A stretch of 14,153 bases of DNA from the NCBI GenBank assembly GCA_964624555.1, contig CAZUXB010000050.1, positions 1 through 14,153 of the forward strand, given 5' to 3'. The position numbers and the translations under genes are program-made. Origin of the DNA: SXRF01 sp964624555. GTDB taxonomy: Bacteria; Pseudomonadota; Alphaproteobacteria; Rickettsiales; SXRF01. The notes under the pieces are model-generated. The model was not told where the DNA came from. It searched no databases and saw only the letters and a program-made list of their open reading frames with translations. Positions 1 through 4,990 of the stretch are shown here, in pieces; within the stretch, counting starts at the first letter, position 1, and every line of letters begins with the position of its first letter.

Positions 1-55
1 CGATTGTTCTGGTAATCATCGGCCTTATAATTGGCGGGGTGCTGGTGGGGCGTGA
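1..55 (+). repeat. Direct repeat, left copy (pilin N-terminal helix DNA)
   Basis: Bases 1-55 are identical to 1638-1692. The match starts at the window edge, so the true repeat may extend further left. Divergence begins immediately after the GRD codons. It marks the shared 5' cassette of two pilin paralogues and is a potential substrate for recombination that would delete the 1,637 bp between corresponding points. Confidence 0.9.
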
Positions 56-698
56 CCTCATTGAATCTGCGTCTATCCGCGCCCAGATCAGCCAGATAGA
101 GAAGTATCAGCTGGCGGTTAATACCTTCCGACTCAAGTACGGATATTTGCCCGGAGACATTAAAGAGCCAGACGCCAGCCAATTTGGCTTCATTGCAAGA
201 GGAAGCTACCCGGCAACAGGAGATGGTAACGGTAAAATAGAGGGATTTCCTGCAGTGGGCTCGCCACCCTCTGGATCGTTTAATGGTGGGGGTGAACCGC
301 TATTGTTCTGGACGGATCTATCAGCGGCTAAACTGATTGATGGCTCCTTCACTTCAAGCGCCGGCAACTACGACTGTCCGTTCATGGACTACAATGTAAC
401 CGCATATTTCCCCAGAGCCATTATGGGGCAGAGCACCTTCGTGACTGTAATGAGCCAGAACTACGAGCACTTTTTTGCAGTTTATCCAGTCAGCCTTTTA
501 AGTTTTTGCATCGGCTATAGCCTGACGTTGCCGCCAGGGGCAGGCTTTACAGTTGCACAGGCATCGGCGATAGATAGAAAGATGGATGATGGTGTGCCTG
601 ATTCCGGTGCCGTGCTGGCTGCTGCTGGGATTGCGCCAGGGGGGGGCGGCTACGCGCTTCGTCTTCTGGGATTACAATGTCGGCGTATTAGCTTATAA
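3..698 (+). CDS. Type IV pilin/pseudopilin-like protein, 5'-truncated, frame broken near the 3' end
   Basis: The start lies left of the window, so only codons from base 3 are visible. They encode the tail of a hydrophobic N-terminal prepilin helix (IVLVIIGLIIGG), then a globular domain with YGYLPGD, a GDGNGKIE stretch, FWTDLSAAKLIDG and AIDRKMDDG. The same landmarks occur in the paralogue at 1574-2404, so I call it a secreted or pilus-associated pseudopilin. After the run of eight G at 639-646 the frame goes into an uninformative tail (GYALRLLGLQ...) and stops at 696-698. The +1 frame continues to 837 with a plausible pilin C-terminus, so the natural product was probably longer. The gene is either phase-variable, a recent pseudogene, or affected by a homopolymer sequencing error. 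Which secretion or pilus machine uses it cannot be read here; the GFTLIE-type helix is unlike a Flp pilin. Confidence 0.75.
   Translation: MVLVIIGLIIGGVLVGRDLIESASIRAQISQIEKYQLAVNTFRLKYGYLPGDIKEPDASQFGFIARGSYPATGDGNGKIEGFPAVGSPPSGSFNGGGEPLLFWTDLSAAKLIDGSFTSSAGNYDCPFMDYNVTAYFPRAIMGQSTFVTVMSQNYEHFFAVYPVSLLSFCIGYSLTLPPGAGFTVAQASAIDRKMDDGVPDSGAVLAAAGIAPGGGGYALRLLGLQCRRISL
639..646 (+). repeat. Poly-G tract (8 G) at the pilin frame break
   Basis: Eight consecutive G sit exactly where the pilin frame is lost. Seven G (or ten) would restore the full-length reading frame. Homopolymeric G tracts inside surface-protein genes are known contingency loci in other bacteria. They are also common sites of sequencing error, so the biological reading is inference. 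Confidence 0.7.
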
Positions 699-837
699 AC
701 TGCCGACAACAGCCAAGCCAGGATCTGCAACAACATGTACGGATAATGCCAATGTAAATGGTGCAGCACAGAGCTATACTCTAGCGCAAAACAGTGGAGG
801 TGGTAAAAACTGTTCGTTAATGTTTCGACTTAGATAA
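640..837 (+). pseudogene. Out-of-frame C-terminal part of the first pilin-like gene
   Basis: This frame begins in the G run and reads QGGAATRFVFWDYN, then a segment with a CTDN motif, ending NCSLMFRLR before the stop at 835-837. A pair of cysteines late in the protein and a hydrophobic/basic end are what I would expect of the pilin C-terminus. If the G run had seven instead of eight residues, the upstream frame (…AAAGIAPGG) would read straight into this segment, giving one continuous gene to 837. It is therefore annotated as the displaced 3' end of the same gene, not as an independent protein. An ATG at 586 opens this frame but has no convincing ribosome binding site. Confidence 0.65.
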
Positions 838-847
838 ACTTATACGC

Positions 848-876
848 TTGACGTACAGCATATATTGTGAAATAAT
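848..876 (+). promoter_or_regulatory. Predicted promoter of higBA, implying a leaderless transcript
   Basis: TTGACG (848-853) and AATAAT (871-876) are separated by 17 bp, each one base from the sigma-70 consensus. The expected transcription start, about 7 bp beyond the -10, falls on the ATG at 883, and there is no Shine-Dalgarno sequence in between, so a leaderless mRNA is implied. The spacer holds ATATTGT (862-868), which also forms the arms of a perfect inverted repeat downstream of higA; it may be an antitoxin operator half-site overlapping the promoter. Confidence 0.5.
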
Positions 877-882
877 CAGGCA

Positions 883-1176
883 ATGGAAGAAGAGAATCCG
901 CAATATAGCGATAAACGCCTGCATAAATTCGCAGATGGCTATAGGGTAAAAGAATTTCAGGCATTTGAACAGCAGCTAAAAAAGCGCTTATCTATATTGG
1001 AAGATGCCCAAAGCCGGAATGATCTGCGGCTATTACCGAGCAACCATTTTGAGGCACTTACCGGAGATCTGTCCGGTAAATTCAGCATCAGGATAAACAA
1101 GCAATGGCGACTCTGTTTTGAATGGTCAGAAAAAGAAAATAAAGCTTTTAATATTGAAGTTGTAGATTACCACTAG
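883..1176 (+). CDS. higB: HigB-like toxin of a type II toxin-antitoxin system
   Basis: This 97-residue protein has the RelE/HigB (plasmid maintenance killer) pattern: DKRLHKFADG near residue 10, RVKEFQAFEQQ around 22-32, KRLSILEDAQSRNDLRLLPSNHFEALTGD in the middle, SIRINKQWRLCFEW near 70-80, and a terminal EVVDYH. Members of this family are ribosome-dependent or free mRNA endonucleases, held inactive by the HigA antitoxin. The toxin-first order and the partner gene 11 bp downstream fit the HigBA arrangement. The ATG at 883 has no Shine-Dalgarno sequence but sits where transcription should begin, so translation is probably leaderless. No upstream in-frame start codon was found. The length is normal, and the N-terminal MEEENPQ is slightly longer than usual for the family. 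Family assignment is strong; toxicity is inferred. Confidence 0.88.
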   Translation: MEEENPQYSDKRLHKFADGYRVKEFQAFEQQLKKRLSILEDAQSRNDLRLLPSNHFEALTGDLSGKFSIRINKQWRLCFEWSEKENKAFNIEVVDYH

Positions 1177-1187
1177 GAGAAAATAAA

Positions 1188-1496
1188 ATGCAGAAAAGAC
1201 CAATTTACCCAATACATCCCGGTGAGATATTAGCCGATGAGCTGGCAGAGCTGAATAAAACCCCCACCGAGCTGGCGCGGGAGTTGCACGTCCCTGCCAA
1301 TCGTATTTCCCAGTTAGTCAAAGGCAAGCGTTCCATGACTGCCGATACTGCCTTGCGCCTTGAGAAATGGCTGGGAGTTAGCGCAGCTTTCTGGATGAAT
1401 TTGCAGAAACGCTATGAACTGGACATTGCCCGCGCTGATTCCTACGATATGTTGAAAATAATAAAACCCATCCGCAAAGAGCAGTTTACTTATTAG
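1188..1496 (+). CDS. higA: HigA-like antitoxin, XRE-family DNA-binding protein
   Basis: The 102-residue protein begins with the HigA-typical HPGEIL.DEL segment (residues 10-19), followed by an HTH_3/XRE helix-turn-helix at about 25-58 (TPTELARELHVPANRISQLVKGKRS) and the family FWMNLQKRYEL segment near 70-80. It should bind and neutralise the HigB toxin and repress the higBA promoter. A strong AGGAG at 1175-1179 overlaps the toxin stop codon and lies 8 bp before the ATG. Toxin and antitoxin are therefore co-transcribed, and the antitoxin has much the better ribosome binding site, as expected if it must be made in excess. The stop codon lies inside a hairpin that may end the transcript. Confidence 0.9.
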   Translation: MQKRPIYPIHPGEILADELAELNKTPTELARELHVPANRISQLVKGKRSMTADTALRLEKWLGVSAAFWMNLQKRYELDIARADSYDMLKIIKPIRKEQFTY

Positions 1497-1505
1497 TAAA
1501 CTTTT
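1483..1505 (+). terminator. Possible weak terminator at the end of higA
   Basis: AGTTTAC (1483-1489) and GTAAACT (1496-1502) form a 7-bp stem around a 6-base loop, followed by only three further T. The hairpin overlaps the higA stop codon (1494-1496). It is AT-rich with a short U tract, so termination efficiency is doubtful. Confidence 0.4.
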
Positions 1506-1509
1506 AACC

Positions 1510-1526
1510 ATATTGTTTTACAATAT
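1510..1526. promoter_or_regulatory. 17-bp inverted repeat, candidate operator
   Basis: ATATTGT (1510-1516) and ACAATAT (1520-1526) are perfect inverted arms spaced by TTT. The same ATATTGT lies in the predicted higBA promoter at 862-868, followed at the same spacing by a degenerate second arm (4 of 7 matches). It may bind HigA or another dimeric regulator between higA and the downstream pilin gene. A possible -10 (TATAGT, 1535-1540) follows closely, but a good -35 was not seen. Confidence 0.35.
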
Positions 1527-1573
1527 CAAAGGGATATAGTTTTCTAACAAATAAATTTGACATTTAAACAGCA

Positions 1574-2404
1574 ATGCTAAATGACCACTCGCCACTTGCC
1601 ACTCGCCACCATTCCGGCTTCACCCTCATTGAGCTGTCGATTGTTCTGGTAATCATCGGCCTTATAATTGGCGGGGTGCTGGTGGGGCGTGATTTGATAG
1701 CTTCCAGCGAAATCCGCGCCCAGATAAAACAAATAGAAGAATTTAAAACTGCCACCAATGCTTTTAAAGCAAAGTATGGCTATTTACCTGGCGATATACC
1801 TCCTACGGAAACCGCCCAGCTGGGATTCTTTACCTTTACCGGAGCCTATGCCGGCTCAACAATTTATCAGGCGGTATGTTGTAGCTGGGGTTACAGGTAT
1901 TACAGTTTTGGCAATAATGATGGCCAGATTTCCCGAACCGAACAATATGTATTCTGGGAGCATTTGTCTGAGGCTAAAATGATTCCTGGAGAATATGGTG
2001 GAACCCAGGGTGGGGTGAATTACCTGGAGACAAATGCTGATACAACCGCCGGTGGAATGATGGTTAACGGAACCCACTATATCGGCGATTTTTACCTTTT
2101 CCAACCAAGGTCAAAGGTAGCTAAAATAGTGTCGTCATCGGGAGTAGAAACTATAAAGGTACGCAGCAACCATTACTATACCAAGTACCTTTATTATAAC
2201 TATACCAACAGTGAGAATTTCTTTGAACTTTATATGACTACAAGGCAGGCATCGATTATTGATCAGAAAATAGATGACGGAAGCACTACTCTTGGTTCAG
2301 TACGTGACTCTAGCATGGCTTTCACGTATCTTAATTTAATTGTACCCTACGACGTATCCCCGGCCAATGCCGATAGCGCCATGACCCTGCATATTTTATG
2401 GTAG
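1574..2404 (+). CDS. Type IV pilin/pseudopilin-like protein with class III prepilin signal
   Basis: This 276-residue protein has a short basic leader (residues 1-15), then GFTLIE with predicted prepilin-peptidase cleavage after Gly15 and Glu at mature position 5, then a hydrophobic helix to about residue 38. The globular part carries YGYLPGD, FWEHLSEAKMIPG and SIIDQKIDDG, matching the paralogue at the window start. It ends MTLHILW without the cysteine-rich end of that paralogue. It is presumably an inner-membrane prepilin that assembles into a pilus or pseudopilus of a type II secretion/type IV pilus machine not encoded here. No Shine-Dalgarno sequence precedes the ATG at 1574. A second ATG at 1581 lies in another frame and stops early. 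The leader is encoded by heptanucleotide repeats, so copy-number change would switch the start codon in use or silence the gene. Confidence 0.85.
   Translation: MLNDHSPLATRHHSGFTLIELSIVLVIIGLIIGGVLVGRDLIASSEIRAQIKQIEEFKTATNAFKAKYGYLPGDIPPTETAQLGFFTFTGAYAGSTIYQAVCCSWGYRYYSFGNNDGQISRTEQYVFWEHLSEAKMIPGEYGGTQGGVNYLETNADTTAGGMMVNGTHYIGDFYLFQPRSKVAKIVSSSGVETIKVRSNHYYTKYLYYNYTNSENFFELYMTTRQASIIDQKIDDGSTTLGSVRDSSMAFTYLNLIVPYDVSPANADSAMTLHILW
1586..1609 (+). repeat. Heptanucleotide tandem repeat in the pilin leader
   Basis: CACTCGC, CACTTGC and CACTCGC (1586-1606) are followed by a partial CAC. Seven is not a multiple of three, and the tract lies between the start codon and the cleavage site of the second pilin. 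Gain of one unit would put the ATG at 1581 in frame with the mature pilin. Loss of one unit would leave neither ATG in frame. Confidence 0.75.
1638..1692 (+). repeat. Direct repeat, right copy (pilin N-terminal helix DNA)
   Basis: This is identical over 55 bases to 1-55, within codons for the hydrophobic prepilin helix of the second pilin. After it the two genes are much more divergent, apart from short islands such as ATCCGCGCCCAGAT. The pattern fits either a recent gene conversion of the 5' cassette or strong constraint on the helix. Confidence 0.9.
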
Positions 2405-2420
2405 CTTAATAAATGCAGGG
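2385..2420. terminator. Inverted repeat spanning the pilin stop codon
   Basis: CCCTGCAT (2385-2392) and ATGCAGGG (2413-2420) give an 8-bp stem around a 20-base loop that includes the stop codon at 2402-2404. There is no immediate T run, only a TTTT at 2433-2436, so this is at best a weak or factor-dependent end of the pilin transcript, or an mRNA-stabilising 3' hairpin. Confidence 0.35.
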
Positions 2421-2457
2421 ATAAAACAGCATTTTCCTTTAATCCCAATAATCCCCC

Positions 2458-2486
2458 TTGCATATCTACTTAAATTAGTTTACAAA
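2458..2486 (+). promoter_or_regulatory. Predicted promoter for the cold-shock gene
   Basis: TTGCAT (2458-2463) and TACAAA (2481-2486) are spaced by 17 bp, each with four of six consensus matches. Transcription from it would start near 2493 and give a leader of about 80 nt containing two hairpins. Confidence 0.35.
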
Positions 2487-2491
2487 GGCGC

Positions 2492-2546
2492 GCTTGCAAT
2501 GCCATGGTGGCTTTGCAGGTTTAGTAAAGTCGGGCGAGTTTGTCCG
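2492..2546 (+). promoter_or_regulatory. Structured 5' leader of the cold-shock gene
   Basis: Two adjacent hairpins lie just upstream of the ribosome binding site. The first (2492-2520) pairs TGCAA/TTGCA and GCC/GGC across one T-T mismatch, with extra wobble pairs outside and a 5-base loop. The second (2531-2546) pairs CGGGC with GTCCG around GAGTTT. Cold-shock genes in other bacteria use temperature-responsive leaders, so a similar role is possible, but it is inferred only from position. Confidence 0.4.
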
Positions 2547-2573
2547 GTGATTTTAGTTAAGGATATTAGTGTT

Positions 2574-2777
2574 ATGGCTACAGGTGTTGTTAAATGGTTC
2601 AATCCAAATAAATCTTTCGGTTTCATTAAGCCTGATGATGGTGGTTCTGACGTATTCGTGCATATCTCTGCACTTCAGGCGGCTGGCCTGCATACTCTTG
2701 ATGACAACCAGAAGATCCAATATGATCTGGAAAACAGCAAGGGCAAAACTTCAGCAGTAAATTTGAAACTGCTCTAG
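2574..2777 (+). CDS. Cold-shock domain protein (CspA family)
   Basis: The 67-residue protein is a single cold-shock domain. It opens MATGVVKWFNPNKSFGFIKP with the RNP1-like segment at residues 13-18, then DVFVHIS (RNP2, 26-32), and closes with GKTSAVNLKLL. It should bind single-stranded RNA/DNA and act as an RNA chaperone in the cytoplasm. The usual RNP1 glycine (K-G-F-G-F) is replaced by serine at residue 14. AAGGA at 2559-2563 lies 10 bp before the ATG at 2574; a longer reading from 2499 would add residues unlike the family and is rejected. The gene appears monocistronic, with its own predicted promoter, a structured leader and a strong terminator. Which csp paralogue it is, and whether it is cold-induced, cannot be told. 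Confidence 0.93.
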   Translation: MATGVVKWFNPNKSFGFIKPDDGGSDVFVHISALQAAGLHTLDDNQKIQYDLENSKGKTSAVNLKLL

Positions 2778-2783
2778 TAGTTC

Positions 2784-2845
2784 TTTCACCTGAGTCAGTG
2801 CGTGTGGGGTTGCGTTAGTAACTCTCATCGCACCTCAGAGTGAGA
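2784..2845 (+). ncRNA. Long imperfect stem-loop in the cold-shock 3' UTR, possible small RNA
   Basis: Three paired blocks nest here: TTTCAC/GTGAGA (2784-2789 with 2840-2845), CTGAG/CTCAG (2790-2794 with 2834-2838) and GTGCG/CGCAC (2798-2802 with 2829-2833). Small bulges interrupt them, and a 26-base loop (2803-2828) is left unpaired. This gives about 16 pairs directly before the terminator at 2848-2875. It may be a 3' stability element or a 3'-UTR-derived sRNA. No known RNA family was recognised. Confidence 0.35.
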
Positions 2846-2847
2846 TA

Positions 2848-2875
2848 CAAAATCCACATGTGGATTTTGTTTTTT
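2848..2875 (+). terminator. Rho-independent terminator after the cold-shock gene
   Basis: Bases 2848-2869 are a perfect 22-bp palindrome (arms CAAAATCCA/TGGATTTTG, CATG loop), followed by six T (2870-2875). This is a classical intrinsic terminator. It separates the cold-shock gene from typA. Confidence 0.88.
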
Positions 2876-2902
2876 AAATAACATGGTTTGTTAGGTGGTA
2901 AA

Positions 2903-2942
2903 GTCAGTCGGGCGTTGTGCTTGGGCTGACATTAATTTTTTT
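2903..2942 (+). promoter_or_regulatory. Hairpin plus T run in the typA leader
   Basis: GTCAGTC (2903-2909) pairs with GGCTGAC (2924-2930) with one G-U pair and a 14-base loop. Five bases later comes a run of seven T (2936-2942), ending just before the ribosome binding site of typA. The arrangement resembles a weak terminator or attenuator. No clear typA promoter was identified. Confidence 0.3.
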
Positions 2943-2954
2943 AAGGAAGTAAAA

Positions 2955-4778
2955 ATGAAGGATATTCGTAACGTTGCCATTATTGCCCACGTGGATCATG
3001 GCAAAACCACATTGATTGACCAGATGTTGCGGCAAAGCGGCAGCTTCCGTGCCAATCAGTCGGTGGCCGAGCGTGTTATGGATTCCAATGATCTTGAAAA
3101 AGAACGTGGCATCACCATCCTTGCTAAATGCACCTCGGTAGTCCGCGGGAATTTGCGCATCAACATTATTGATACCCCGGGGCATGCTGATTTCGGCGGT
3201 GAAGTTGAGCGCGTACTCTCCATGGTCGATGGGGTAATTCTTCTGGTAGACGCTGCCGAAGGCGCGCTGCCGCAAACTAAATTCGTGCTTACCAAAGCCC
3301 TGAAGCTGGGCCTTAAACCAATAGTTGTAATAAACAAAGTTGACCGTGGCGATGCTCGTCCGGAACAGGTGGTGAATGAAGTGTTCGATCTTTTCGCTGC
3401 CCTTGATGCGTCTGAGGAGCAGCTTGATTTCCCAACTTTCTATGCCTCTGGCCGTGATGGCTGGGCTGCTGAATCGCTCACTGCGCCGCGTGAAACCCTT
3501 GACCCGTTATTTGATAAAATTGCCAGCCATGTACCGGCGCCGGATGTTGACGTTGACGCTGATTTTTCTATGCTTGTTTCCATACTGGAATATGATTCTT
3601 TCCTTGGTCGTATCCTTACCGGACGCATTTACAGCGGCATGGCAAAGGTTGGGATGCCGATAAAGGCAATGAATATCGACGGTACTGTGCTTGAGCAGGG
3701 GCGCTTGACCAAGCTTCTTGCCTTTGACGGTATCAAGCGTGTTCCGGTTGAGGAGGCGCAGGCTGGTGACATTGTCGCTATTGCCGGGCTTGCCAATACT
3801 TCGGTGGCTGATACTATCGGTGACCTGAACGTTACCAAGCCAGTACCCTCTACCCCTATCGATCCGCCAACAATGGCTATTACACTGTCGGTTAACGATT
3901 CGCCGCTGGCTGGTCAGGAAGGCACAAAAGTTACCAGCCGCATGATCCGCGAACGCCTGCTGCGCGAAGCTGAAGGCAACGTTGCCATCCGTGTTAAAGA
4001 AACTGATGCCAAGGATGCTTTTGAAGTGGCGGGCAGGGGGGAACTCCAGCTAGGGGTTCTTATAGAAACCATGCGCCGTGAGGGTTTTGAACTGTCAGTA
4101 TCGCGCCCGCGCGTTCTGTTCCGTGAAGATAGCTCCGGTGTTAAAATGGAGCCTATTGAAGAGGTGGTTATCGACGTGGATGAAGAGCATACCGGAATTG
4201 TTGTCGAAAAAATCAGCCTGCGCAAAGGTGAGATGATCGATATGCGCCCATCCGGCGGTGGCAAGATCCGTATAATTTTCCACGTTCCTTCCCGCGGGCT
4301 TATCGGCTACCAGGGCGAATTCCTGACTGACACACGCGGAACCGGTATGATGAACCGTTTGTTCCACTCCTACGCGCCTTATAAGGGTGATGTTGCCGGA
4401 CGCCGTAACGGTGCGCTTATCTCGATGGAAAAAGGTGAAGCGGTAGCCTATGCTATCTGGAACCTGCAGGATCGTGGCATTATGTTTGTTGATCCGGGTG
4501 ATAAAATCTATGAAGGTATGATAGTTGGCGAGCACAGCCGTGATAACGATCTTGAGATCAATCTTATTAAAAACAAGCAGCTCACCAATATCCGCACTAC
4601 CAGCAAGGATGAGGCTATCCGCCTTGTTCCGCCGCTCAAGATGACTTTGGAGCAGATGATATCATATATAGAATATGACGAACTTGTTGAAGTTACGCCA
4701 AAATCACTTCGTCTGCGCAAAATAGAGCTGGATTCCAACGAGCGTAAAAAGGCATCAAGAGCTAAGAAAACTGCGTAG
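2955..4778 (+). CDS. typA: Translational GTPase TypA/BipA
   Basis: The 607-residue protein has all GTP-binding motifs: AHVDHGKTT (residues 11-19), ERGITI (50-55), DTPGH (73-77) and NKVD (127-130). These are followed by EF-G-like domain 2, the III/V domains (GRGELQLG, then SRGLIGYQGEFLTDTRGTG) and the BipA-specific C-terminal domain ending in a basic tail. The length matches the family. TypA is a ribosome-binding GTPase involved in large-subunit assembly and in growth at low temperature and under stress. The ATG at 2955 is preceded by AAGGAAG at 2943-2949 and begins the family N-terminus MKDIRNVAIIAHVDHG. A GTG at 2895 in the same frame would add an atypical 20-residue extension and is rejected. 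Its position next to a cold-shock gene suggests a cold-adaptation neighbourhood, though a terminator separates the two. Confidence 0.97.
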   Translation: MKDIRNVAIIAHVDHGKTTLIDQMLRQSGSFRANQSVAERVMDSNDLEKERGITILAKCTSVVRGNLRINIIDTPGHADFGGEVERVLSMVDGVILLVDAAEGALPQTKFVLTKALKLGLKPIVVINKVDRGDARPEQVVNEVFDLFAALDASEEQLDFPTFYASGRDGWAAESLTAPRETLDPLFDKIASHVPAPDVDVDADFSMLVSILEYDSFLGRILTGRIYSGMAKVGMPIKAMNIDGTVLEQGRLTKLLAFDGIKRVPVEEAQAGDIVAIAGLANTSVADTIGDLNVTKPVPSTPIDPPTMAITLSVNDSPLAGQEGTKVTSRMIRERLLREAEGNVAIRVKETDAKDAFEVAGRGELQLGVLIETMRREGFELSVSRPRVLFREDSSGVKMEPIEEVVIDVDEEHTGIVVEKISLRKGEMIDMRPSGGGKIRIIFHVPSRGLIGYQGEFLTDTRGTGMMNRLFHSYAPYKGDVAGRRNGALISMEKGEAVAYAIWNLQDRGIMFVDPGDKIYEGMIVGEHSRDNDLEINLIKNKQLTNIRTTSKDEAIRLVPPLKMTLEQMISYIEYDELVEVTPKSLRLRKIELDSNERKKASRAKKTA

Positions 4779-4780
4779 GG

Positions 4781-4807
4781 CGGTTTTAAGGCATATGTAC
4801 CGTTTTT
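4781..4807 (+). terminator. Weak candidate terminator after typA
   Basis: CGGT (4781-4784) and ACCG (4799-4802) form a 4-bp stem with a 14-base loop, followed by TTTTT and then GTGTTTT. The stem is short, so this is only a candidate. Confidence 0.25.
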
Positions 4808-4902
4808 GTGTTTTATAGTGATTGCTTTGCGTAATACTGAAGCAAAAATGTCCTGGGTTTTTAAATTATTAAATTTTGTATATGATTCCTGAAATATTTT
4901 TA

Positions 4903-4931
4903 TTTACAGTTGCTTTATAGCTGTGTATGAA
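4903..4931 (+). promoter_or_regulatory. Predicted promoter of the Tad pilus operon
   Basis: The AT-rich 212-bp gap between typA and cpaB (4779-4990) holds TTTACA (4903-4908) and TATGAA (4926-4931) with 17-bp spacing, matching consensus at five and four of six positions. The expected mRNA start near 4938 leaves a leader of about 50 nt before cpaB. I see no gene in the gap. Confidence 0.4.
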
Positions 4932-4990
4932 AATAGGTTAATAGCATCATAAGGCTAGGTTCAAAGTAACAAGTTTGGTGAAGTTTACAA

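Noticed and set aside
2499..2573. Longer start for the cold-shock protein
   Set aside because: The added 25 residues are unlike the family, and a well-placed AAGGA precedes the ATG at 2574.
2895..2954. GTG start adding 20 residues to TypA
   Set aside because: The extension is not typical of TypA, overlaps a hairpin, and the ATG at 2955 has a strong ribosome site and the family N-terminus.
4021..4045. Run of six G inside typA as another contingency tract
   Set aside because: The frame is intact with conserved motifs on both sides, and TypA is a housekeeping protein. A similar G6 at 8230-8235 in cpaE is also in an intact frame.
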